Program-made: the position numbers and the translations under genes
Notes under the pieces: model-generated
What the model was told of the DNA's origin: nothing
Seen by the model: the letters and a program-made list of their open reading frames with translations, nothing else
Database searches by the model: none
Part shown: positions 6,421 to 13,516 of the stretch, in pieces
Numbering within the stretch: position 1 is the stretch's first letter
Layout of the letters: each line of letters starts with the position of its first letter
Assembly: GCA_035500455.1 (NCBI GenBank)
Contig: DATJXG010000055.1
Coordinates: forward strand, 1 to 19,065
Length of the DNA: 19,065 nt
Direction: 5' to 3'
Source of the DNA: DATJXG01 sp035500455
Lineage (GTDB): Bacteria; Acidobacteriota; Terriglobia; Terriglobales; Acidobacteriaceae

Positions 6421-8391
6421 CTATCCTTTTGCGATCTCGCCTACGGCTCGCCAGGCCTGGTCGATGGCGCAGTCGGTGTAGGCGTAGGCATCGGCATCGG
6501 CGTTGGCAATGGCGATTCTGCCGAAAGGTTTCCGCGCGACTTCGCACGGGGTCTCGCCGCCTTCCAGCCAGAACTGATCCCACAGCGAGTTGTATTCGTA
6601 GGCGTAGCCGTGAGGCCAGCGGTTTACGGTGATGGCGGTGATGTCACGAGCGGGGTCGAAGCCGCCGGGCCCCAGGGTGCGCGCCAGTTGCTCGCGAATT
6701 TTGCCCTCGATGGTATCGAAGGTGGTCATGAAAAGTTCCATGCGGCCGATGCGGTGCTGGTCGCGTGCGGGGCGGCCGGGCTTGCATGGAGTCTTCATCA
6801 TGTGGATGAGGATGGGCTCCTCCGGCTTTTTGGCGCACTCGTAGCCGCCGATGCTCACCGGCAGGTCGAGTGTGAAGAACGTGTGATAGCCGTTGGGGGC
6901 GTACACCGAACTGGCGCCCAGCTTCTGGAAAGATGTCCAGTTGCGCAGCGCGACGTTGGTGTAGAGCAATGGGACTTTGGCGGCTTCGGCGAGGGCGGCC
7001 TTTTGTTTGTCGGGGAGTTCTTCACAAATGTACGGGATCACCACGTGCCAGCAGGCCAGAATGCAGTGGGAGGCTCTCGCTGTGTACACCTTGCCGCCGC
7101 GGGCGTAGGTGACTTCCACTTCCTTCGCCGATGCGGCATCGCCGACGTGCTTCACCCGTACCGCGGTGCTGCTCAGGCGGATACGCACGGGCGATGAGGC
7201 GTTATCCAGCTTGTTGTAGTCGGCTTTGGCCAGGACTACGTCTGCGGCGGTGGTGCCGGGAATTGCATCAGGCACCAGCTTGCGCACCAGCATGCGGGCG
7301 ATGGAGGCGTTGCCATCGGGAAAGTGGAAGAAGTAGGCTTCGGCTTCTTCGTTGGGGATGCAGTCCCGGTTCATGCCTTTGCCGGGCGCGGGATCGAGAT
7401 TCAAGCCGGCGAAGCCCGGCAGGCCGAGGCCCCAGGCATCCTGGGCGGCGACGGCATCAATTCCTACCCCGAACAGCGGCTGTGGCATAGCCTGAAAAAG
7501 TTGCACGACCTGCGGGTGAACCTTCACCAGATCGCTCAGGAACGCTGCGTAGCTCATGCGGGCGAGGCCGGCTTTCTTCTGGTCGGAACTCAGGCCGGGA
7601 AGATAGTCACCGTTCTCGTGATACAGCCGGTCGATATCTTTCTTAGCGGCGGCGGTGAGCGGTGCTTCGGCGACGAACTTTTTCCAGCGCTCGGCCTCGC
7701 CGGAGACCGTAGGCACAGTTTCGCTGATGTTGGAGGGTTTGGGGTTGACCACCAGCTTGTCGGCGCCGAAGCTTTCCTTGTCGAAGAAGATGCAGGGATC
7801 GAGGCCCTGCGAGTGATAGAGGCCGCGGGAAACATACTTAGGATACGACGGCACGTCGATTCCCAGTTCCTCAACCAGAGCTTTGGCGACCTTGCTGTAG
7901 GGCGCGGGGCTTTCGATCGAGAAGGTCCCGCCGAAACCCAGGCGAAACTGGTTGCCGATGCTGAATTCGTTGCGTTTGGCGTGGCCGCCGAAGTCGTCAT
8001 GGTTGTCCAGCACCAGCACGCGAGCGCTGCTTCCCGCGGACTTGCGGAAGAAGTGCGCGGCGGAAAGGCCGCTGATGCCACCGCCGACCACGATCAGGTC
8101 GTAGGTTTCGCCGGTGTCGATGGGCTTGGGGGCATCGTCCCAGAAGGTGCCGTCGCGCACGGCGTGAGCCGCCTCGAAGGAGCCGACGTGGCTGCCGCGC
8201 AGGCCGGTGAGGGCGGGCGGATAGTAGCCCGGCTTGTCCTGCGGGGCGAGGTCAGAGGCGGCAAGGTCGAAAGCGCCGAATAATGGAGAGGGGACAATTG
8301 CTGCGCCTACGGTGAGGGCAACGCCGTTGAGGAAATCTCGTCGAGTGATGGCGCGGCCCAGGCCCAGCTCTCGATCACGAGAATTACGCAC
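6421..8391 (-). CDS. Tat-exported FAD-dependent oxidoreductase, spermidine-dehydrogenase-like
   Basis: The protein has 656 residues. The N-terminus has a twin-arginine signal, ITRRDFLNG (RR at 17-18), followed by a hydrophobic stretch ending near residue 40, so export in folded form with bound cofactor is expected. After it comes an FAD/NAD-binding Rossmann motif, YDLIVVGGGISGLSAAHFF (GxGxxG at 103-108), and the FAD-ribose region LVLDNHDDFGGHAKRNEF. The length and layout fit the FAD amine oxidases related to Pseudomonas spermidine dehydrogenase; the substrate here is inferred, and other amines or a different donor are possible. The start is GTG at 8391, supported by AAGGA 6 bases upstream and by the twin-arginine signal that follows directly. 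The kinase gene lies 121 bases downstream on the same strand. Confidence 0.82.
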   Translation of the reverse strand: MRNSRDRELGLGRAITRRDFLNGVALTVGAAIVPSPLFGAFDLAASDLAPQDKPGYYPPALTGLRGSHVGSFEAAHAVRDGTFWDDAPKPIDTGETYDLIVVGGGISGLSAAHFFRKSAGSSARVLVLDNHDDFGGHAKRNEFSIGNQFRLGFGGTFSIESPAPYSKVAKALVEELGIDVPSYPKYVSRGLYHSQGLDPCIFFDKESFGADKLVVNPKPSNISETVPTVSGEAERWKKFVAEAPLTAAAKKDIDRLYHENGDYLPGLSSDQKKAGLARMSYAAFLSDLVKVHPQVVQLFQAMPQPLFGVGIDAVAAQDAWGLGLPGFAGLNLDPAPGKGMNRDCIPNEEAEAYFFHFPDGNASIARMLVRKLVPDAIPGTTAADVVLAKADYNKLDNASSPVRIRLSSTAVRVKHVGDAASAKEVEVTYARGGKVYTARASHCILACWHVVIPYICEELPDKQKAALAEAAKVPLLYTNVALRNWTSFQKLGASSVYAPNGYHTFFTLDLPVSIGGYECAKKPEEPILIHMMKTPCKPGRPARDQHRIGRMELFMTTFDTIEGKIREQLARTLGPGGFDPARDITAITVNRWPHGYAYEYNSLWDQFWLEGGETPCEVARKPFGRIAIANADADAYAYTDCAIDQAWRAVGEIAKG

Positions 8392-8445
8392 GCAGGGTCC
8401 TTGGGAAACTCAGCCCGTTGGGTGAGCCGATTGAATGCTCCGGCA

Positions 8446-8451
8446 ATTATA
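8446..8451 (-). promoter_or_regulatory. Candidate -10 box of the oxidoreductase gene
   Basis: A perfect TATAAT on the minus strand lies 54 bases upstream of the GTG start at 8391. No good -35 is seen at 16-18 bases. The position would give a leader of nearly 50 bases that includes the AAGGA ribosome-binding site. Confidence 0.35.
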
Positions 8452-8497
8452 TGCCTGGGGCATGCGCGCGGGATGGCCGGGGGTCATGTTGGGAGTG

Positions 8498-8516
8498 GTA
8501 GCGCGGGCAATCGCGC
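8498..8516 (-). repeat. Hairpin repeat with TAC tail, minus-strand copy
   Basis: Read on the minus strand, GCGCG / CGCGC form a 5-bp stem around ATTGCC, followed by TACCACTCCC. The plan resembles the other GC-rich hairpins with CTAC tails in this window, here in the opposite orientation. The rest of 8426-8722 holds no gene that I can support. Confidence 0.4.
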
Positions 8517-8722
8517 TTGCGAGCACGAAACGAAGACGCGGCCACATCTGTACTGAGTGAAATCCCCTTTTGCAACACCTCCTCGCCGCATCTAGTTTTC
8601 CGAAGCGCTATTGTTCGGTTGGAGCTGGTCTGTGAGCTTATCGCACTCATTTATCATTTATCGTTTGGCCGAGACTGCTTGGATCGTTCAACTGCGGCAG
8701 AGAGCGCCAGAACCTGCGAAGT

Positions 8723-9061
8723 TCAACTACCGTCTCGAGCGCGGGCGAATAGTTTGTATGACGAAGGGTGTAGGCGGCCATTCAATTCTGCTTCGACACT
8801 TTCGCCTCCAGCCCTGGCCAATGCTTTTATCAATTCACCAGCTTCGTCACGGAAGGCGGGGTCGCCTAACATCTCGCAAATCGTCGAAACGGCAGCGGGA
8901 CCAGCCTTACCTAATTCATCCAAAGCAAACCACCTAGCCGGCAGTAAGTCCGATTGAACGTAGGGTCTAAGTCGTTCTGCGCGCAGTGTGCCGTCGCTTT
9001 CAGTAACGGCTGCCCTCAACCCCCGCTGAGCTTTGTCGATTTCGACGACACGATCACGCAC
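8723..9061 (-). pseudogene. HEAT-repeat-like small ORF, possibly a gene remnant
   Basis: A 112-codon frame encodes a helical stretch, LLPARWFALDELGKAGPAA (about residues 39-57), followed by CEMLGDPAFRDEAGELIKAL. This has the alternating-helix look of HEAT or PBS-lyase-type repeats. The only start near the beginning is a GTG at 9061 with a weak AAAAGG upstream, and the same frame stays open upstream to a stop near 9140 with no better start. Past the repeat, a second frame opens within the last 60 bases (ATG near 8771) and encodes ETVVELRRFWRSLPQL, so a frameshift inside a once longer protein is possible. I favour a decayed fragment over an intact gene. The function is unknown. Confidence 0.4.
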
Positions 9062-9179
9062 CTTTTGCTCTGAGTGGCGAGAGTGGGTAAAGTGAGGCTG
9101 GGACGGAAAGAGTGACCGTCGAAGAGAGGGCGTAAGTCGTTAGTATGGAAGGGAGTAGGGTTCTATTGATTTTCAAGGG

Positions 9180-11384
9180 CTACCAGGCCCCTTTCTTCCC
9201 CGTCTGCGCCAGCGCGGCGCAATCCGTGCTGTGCGGACGGAAAAAGCAACTCACCTGCAGCCAGTCCTGGTTGTTCGTCCCATACAGGCGTTGTTGCCAC
9301 TGGTCCCGGATGGCTTTGATCTGGTCGTCGTTCATCTTCCAGGAAAACGGCGCCTCAGATCCCTGAAACTCGAATGTAGCCACGCTTACATGAACGCCGC
9401 GCGCTGCCTGCTGCTCCGCGAAACTGGCGAGCGCATCGCGATCGCGCACCAGCTGGCCGGCGGTCCGCACCGACATGAGAGCCGTCAACGGCGCCCAGGT
9501 CTGGTAGAACCATCCTTCCCCTTTACCCTTCGGAGGCCCGCCGGAGGGAAACGAGCGAATCTGGATGATGAGAATGTCGGGCGTCCGATCCACGGGAATG
9601 GAAGACAGGCCATCGCGCAGCCATTCGAGCGCACTGGAGACGCCGTAATTGTCGTAGTAACCGCCATCGACTACGTGATACTCGGTTGTGCTGTCCAGCG
9701 CGCGCGAAGCCGGCGTAACAAACGGATAAGTCGCAGCCAGCCGCACCGCAGTGACCAGGCGCAGATCGGAGTTGCTGTACAGCTCGGAGAAAGTCCTTTG
9801 CGCGAGTCCCGAAACCTGGCTTCTGCGGATGTCGGTCGTAGCCAGCAATAAAGGTTCGCCGCTTTCGGCCAGGGTGGCGTTGAAAATCACACTCGGGCGC
9901 CTTCCCTGTTCGACTCCCTCGCGCCAGTCGGCCAGAGTGGCTTGGATGTTTTCCCGCGTCCGCCATCCTTCCTCGAGCGCCTGGCCGCGATCGATCAGCC
10001 GGTTCCCCCTCAACTTGAAATAGGGAGCGAAGATTCGCCAGAAGTCGGCGTTCACAATGGCCCAGGCGATGTCATCCAGGCTCGGTTTCTCCGCGGCTGC
10101 GACAATATCGTCGAGCTTGTTGTCCGGCACGGTGAACCCCGGGTGCGCAGGGTCGTCAGCGTAGCCATTGGCGAAAAAGAGAGTGCCTGCCGCGCCGCCG
10201 GAAACCCCGCTGATGAGCGCGATCGAGTCGGCGAACGGGACGGGCTTGTCCGGCCCAGAAGTTCTAAACTGCCTTTCTAGTCCAGTGAGCACTTGAGCCG
10301 TCCAGGCTGCAGCCTGAATTCCGCCGCCGGCCGTGGCGACAATCGTGACTCGCCCGCGAGGATGGTCGGCGTCCGGCGACACCCGCGCCCGGGCGGTCAG
10401 GGTTTTTCCCGGATCGACCGGCAGGACGGTCTTCCGCTGCGTGATCTCGAAGTAGTGATCCGCTTGACCCGTCCAGTTGCCGATCCAATTGCCGAGGACG
10501 GTCACCACCAGAAGGAAGAACAGCAGTGGGAACCGGTAGCGGTCCAGGAAAAAAGCCACGATGGAGAGAATCCAGTTGAGAAGAATGAGCAACAGTACCA
10601 GGTAGGTAATGGCGGATACGCCCATCTGGCGGCCCCACCAGCGCGTCAACAGGTAAAGCGCGAAAGCGCATATCAACAAAAGGATGCTTAGCAGCTGGCC
10701 CGGATAGGGGAGCTTGGTGCGCGGATCGACATAACCGGCCGCGAAAGGAGTGCCCAGGCCCCTGCCAAACTCAGCCAACCGCCCTCTGGCATTGGGAAAT
10801 TCCTTGTTATAGGCGGCATTCAGCCATTCCTTCATGAAACGGAGTGGCATGGGAAAGCGATCGCCTGCAGGTATCTTGTAGCGGGGAGAGATCAGGATCG
10901 CCGCCAGCAACCCCAGATAACCAATGATGTGCGCGGCTACCACGCCGGCGAGCCCGCTGCCCAGGCGGGCCAGCGCTGCCTCCCACGTGCGTGCCTGACC
11001 GTTGCTGAAAACACAGGCCAGGAGCACAGGCACAATCAGACTTTCACTCAGAATCAGGGCGCGAGTTGAAACTTTGTCCTCTGTCAGCCATTGTCGAATT
11101 CCAAAGCGCTCTCGCCCGTTAAGCTGGACTACGCGGAAAGTAACCAGAATTCCCCAGGCCAGCATCATCGCTGCCATAGTGGTCCAAAAGATTCCCCACA
11201 ACCCGACTACCAAGAGGTTTCCCAACAGTGGCCGGGCCCAGAACAGCGCAACAAACGGCAATGCCAGCAGAATGATCGCTAACAGAATGGGGATGCGCAG
11301 CAGGTAGAAATACTGCAGCCTTACTCTCCAGGGCAGCGGAGAGTGAGCGGGCGCAGGGGGAACGGGTGGGACCGCTCCATTCAT
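9180..11384 (-). CDS. Patatin-like phospholipase with polytopic N-terminal membrane domain
   Basis: The protein has 734 residues. The first 305 or so are rich in hydrophobic helices (about 29-51, 58-89, 110-130, 148-167, 230-247, 260-283 and 285-303), so the protein is anchored in the inner membrane. The patatin domain follows from about residue 345: the glycine-rich oxyanion region TAGGGIQAAA (351-360), the nucleophile elbow GVSGG (Ser395) and the dyad aspartate in VVDGGYYDNYG (Asp573). This Ser-Asp dyad is typical of bacterial patatin-like lipid acyl hydrolases, which cleave acyl chains from phospholipids or other lipids; the exact substrate is unknown. The ATG at 11384 has AAGAGG 7-8 bases upstream. 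The catalytic residues look intact. A good promoter and tandem repeats lie upstream. Confidence 0.88.
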   Translation of the reverse strand: MNGAVPPVPPAPAHSPLPWRVRLQYFYLLRIPILLAIILLALPFVALFWARPLLGNLLVVGLWGIFWTTMAAMMLAWGILVTFRVVQLNGRERFGIRQWLTEDKVSTRALILSESLIVPVLLACVFSNGQARTWEAALARLGSGLAGVVAAHIIGYLGLLAAILISPRYKIPAGDRFPMPLRFMKEWLNAAYNKEFPNARGRLAEFGRGLGTPFAAGYVDPRTKLPYPGQLLSILLLICAFALYLLTRWWGRQMGVSAITYLVLLLILLNWILSIVAFFLDRYRFPLLFFLLVVTVLGNWIGNWTGQADHYFEITQRKTVLPVDPGKTLTARARVSPDADHPRGRVTIVATAGGGIQAAAWTAQVLTGLERQFRTSGPDKPVPFADSIALISGVSGGAAGTLFFANGYADDPAHPGFTVPDNKLDDIVAAAEKPSLDDIAWAIVNADFWRIFAPYFKLRGNRLIDRGQALEEGWRTRENIQATLADWREGVEQGRRPSVIFNATLAESGEPLLLATTDIRRSQVSGLAQRTFSELYSNSDLRLVTAVRLAATYPFVTPASRALDSTTEYHVVDGGYYDNYGVSSALEWLRDGLSSIPVDRTPDILIIQIRSFPSGGPPKGKGEGWFYQTWAPLTALMSVRTAGQLVRDRDALASFAEQQAARGVHVSVATFEFQGSEAPFSWKMNDDQIKAIRDQWQQRLYGTNNQDWLQVSCFFRPHSTDCAALAQTGKKGAW

Positions 11385-11447
11385 GCCGGCACCTCTTCAG
11401 TCGCAAGAAGCGGGGGAAATTGGGGAAAGCTTGATATTGGAGCTACT

Positions 11448-11474
11448 TTTATAACACTCGATAGCGCCTGTCAA
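11448..11474 (-). promoter_or_regulatory. Candidate sigma70-type promoter of the patatin gene
   Basis: On the minus strand, a perfect TTGACA (11474-11469) is followed after 15 bases by TATAAA (11453-11448). The spacer is two bases shorter than ideal, which often goes with dependence on an activator. A start near 11440 would give a leader of about 55 bases ending in the AAGAGG ribosome-binding site. Confidence 0.6.
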
Positions 11475-11485
11475 TGGCGTTCTTT

Positions 11486-11520
11486 ATAACTTAACCCCAC
11501 AACTTACCCCATAACTTACC
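11486..11520 (-). promoter_or_regulatory. Three tandem repeats just upstream of the patatin -35 box
   Basis: Read on the plus strand, ATAACTTAACCCC (11486-11498), ACAACTTACCCC (11499-11510) and ATAACTTACC (11511-11520) are near-identical 10-13-base direct repeats placed head to tail. On the transcribed strand they begin 11 bases upstream of TTGACA, a usual place for activator-binding sites. I see nothing else I can name in 11521-11708. Confidence 0.55.
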
Positions 11521-11708
11521 ATGCTGTGAATAACTAGGAAGTGAGGTGCGATTCGGTCACTGATCATCAACCAGCTTTACATCTTATGCGGGTGGCCCAT
11601 TCCCACCTAACTGGTTGCGGGAAAACCCAGGTGTTGCGCGGGGCTTGCGCAGAGTCGGGATGAGACAGATTCAACAATCGACGAAAAGCCTCGCTGGGAC
11701 AGTTAGCC

Positions 11709-12197
11709 TCATTCACAAGGCTGCACGAGCTCACCGTAATTCGCTGCTTCTGAATATATGAACTTTTCTGTTTCTACGTTGAGGATAAGGTCCACCGAAA
11801 CAATTCGCCCAAGCCAAAACCGCACAAGCAGCAGTTGCTCGTTAAGCCACTCCGCTGTCACGCCCTCGTTTCCGTGATTGGGAAATGTCAACTTCAAAAA
11901 GGCTCCGTTCTCGTCCCCTACCAAGATGGTGGTAGTCCAAGGACCATTTTTAGTGAAGTCCGGTTGGTTTCGGGTGAGCCACTTGGTGCCTTGGGGAGTC
12001 CGCTTGACATCCGCCAGGGTCGGTTTTGGGCTGCGCGGGACCTTCTCGACCTGTATCTGCGATTTCGTCGGAACGTATTCCTCGTACGTGACATGGACTC
12101 TCTTACACGGTAGCGCCTGTTGAGCCACGACAGTCGCTGAAATACAACCGCAAAGCGTCAGGACCTGTATCCAGAATCGTGCACGCATGCTCAGCAT
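11709..12197 (-). CDS. Small secreted protein of unknown function
   Basis: I do not recognise the family. The 162 residues begin with a basic start, a hydrophobic core (WIQVLTLCGCISATVV) and a probable signal-peptidase I site near ATVVAQQ, so export is likely; the cysteines there do not form a good lipobox. The mature part has cysteines near both ends (Cys31, Cys161) that could form a disulfide, and a beta-rich centre with GPWTTTILVGDENGAFLKLT. Either of two close ATG codons (12197 or 12188) could start it, and neither has a clear ribosome-binding site. It lies 129 bases from the transposase gene, which points the other way, and codon use looks a little less GC-rich than its neighbours, hinting at accessory origin. 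Confidence 0.6.
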   Translation of the reverse strand: MLSMRARFWIQVLTLCGCISATVVAQQALPCKRVHVTYEEYVPTKSQIQVEKVPRSPKPTLADVKRTPQGTKWLTRNQPDFTKNGPWTTTILVGDENGAFLKLTFPNHGNEGVTAEWLNEQLLLVRFWLGRIVSVDLILNVETEKFIYSEAANYGELVQPCE

Positions 12198-12326
12198 CGT
12201 AGGGCATCAAGCAAGCGAATTGCAATGAACTCTACTCACACCGACAGCCGGGCATAGCGGTTGTCACCAAACTCGGCAGCCCGGCGGCAAATACCTTTCC
12301 ACAGAAGAAGCTGATAAAAAGAAGAC

Positions 12327-13367
12327 ATGCGTGGACAAGACGAGCAGCAGTTGGGAGTTTTCAGCTACGTAAGCCCTGAGCAGCGGATCCCTCACGACCA
12401 TCCGCTTCGGCAGCTACGTGTCATGACCGATGAGGCCCTGCGCGAGTTGAAGCCGCGTTTCAGCAGGCTATACGCCGAGACTGGACGGCCATCGATAGCA
12501 CCGGAGAAGTTGTTGCGTGCGTTGCTGCTCCAAGTGCTGTACTCCGTGCGCAGCGAACGGATGCTGATGGAACAACTCGACTACAGCCTGTTGTTCCGTT
12601 GGTTTGTGGGACTGAACATGGATGATCCGATTTGGGATGTGACGGTGTTCACGAAGAATCGGGAGCGTCTGCTTGCAGGGGACATCGCCTACGCTTTCTT
12701 CGTAGCCGTGCTCAAGCAGGCACGACAGCGAAATCTGCTCTCCGATGAACACTTCACTGTGGATGGAACCCTGCTGGAGGCATGGGCGGGACAGAAGAGC
12801 TTTCGCCGGGTCGGCGATGACCAGCAGCCCCCCACCACTGGAACGGGCGAAGGCTCAAATCCAGCGGTGAACTTCCACCGTGAGAAGCGCAGCAACCAGA
12901 CCCATTGCTCGACCACCGACCCCGATGCCATGCTGTCCCGCAAGAGCCGAGGCAGCGGCGCAGTACTGGCCTATCGCGGCCATCTGCTAACCGAGAACCG
13001 CAACGGTCTGGTGGTCTCGACACTCACCACGCGAGCGTACGGTTCGGCGGAACGCGATGCCGCGTTGCTGATGGCTGAAGGTCTGCCCGGCACTCACCGC
13101 GTCACGCTCGGAGCGGACAAGGGTTATGACGCCCACGACTTCATCGCCGAACTGCGCCACTTGGGGATTACGCCACACATCGCGCAGAACGACACGAATC
13201 GTCGCAGCGCGGTGGATGAGCGCACAACGAGACACGCGGGGTATCAGGTCAGTCAGAAGAAACGCAAGCGAATCGAAGAGGTGTTCGGCTGGATGAAGAG
13301 CATCGGGTTGTTGCGCAAGCTACGGCATCGCGGACTGGAGCGCCGCAGTGTGCATAAACTGCGCTAA
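12327..13367 (+). mobile_element. IS5-type DDE transposase gene with an altered C-terminus
   Basis: This is the transposase gene of an insertion sequence (346 codons), which cuts and joins DNA at the element ends. The N-terminus (FSYVSPEQRIPHDHPLRQLR) and centre (LLRALLLQVLYSVRSERMLM, LLFRWFVGLNMDDPIWDVTV) match the IS5-family group with a DUF772-like start. The catalytic triad appears intact: Asp146 in FTVDGTLLEAW, Asp264 in LGADKGYD, Glu317 in KRIEEVFGWMK with the family R-x3-E-x6-K spacing. Relatives end with a further stretch after LRKLRHRGLE (a WxFTxAAAAYNLVR-type tail, recalled). Here it breaks off into SVHKLR and a stop, and no frame downstream restores it. I could not pair terminal inverted repeats, so the outer limits are unknown. 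It is probably inactive. Confidence 0.85.
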
Positions 13368-13516
13368 GGCCCCGCTTCAGGAGCCTTTAACACCGCAAAC
13401 TCGATGACAATGGTACTGAGAAAGTAACGGCGGGCAAGCTACACCCACCTACAGAACCCTTTTTCCGCAGCCTGCTAAAGGTGTGCCGCGCGGGCGGATT
13501 CGCAAAGCAAGGGAGC

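Noticed and set aside
7324..8283. Open frame of 319 codons on the plus strand inside the oxidoreductase gene
   Set aside because: It is the mirror of the Rossmann and FAD-binding region of the real gene; no domain was found.
13427..13476. Possible right end of the insertion sequence (C-rich stretch ending CCGCAGCCTGCTAA)
   Set aside because: No matching inverted copy was found upstream of the transposase, so the boundary could not be supported.
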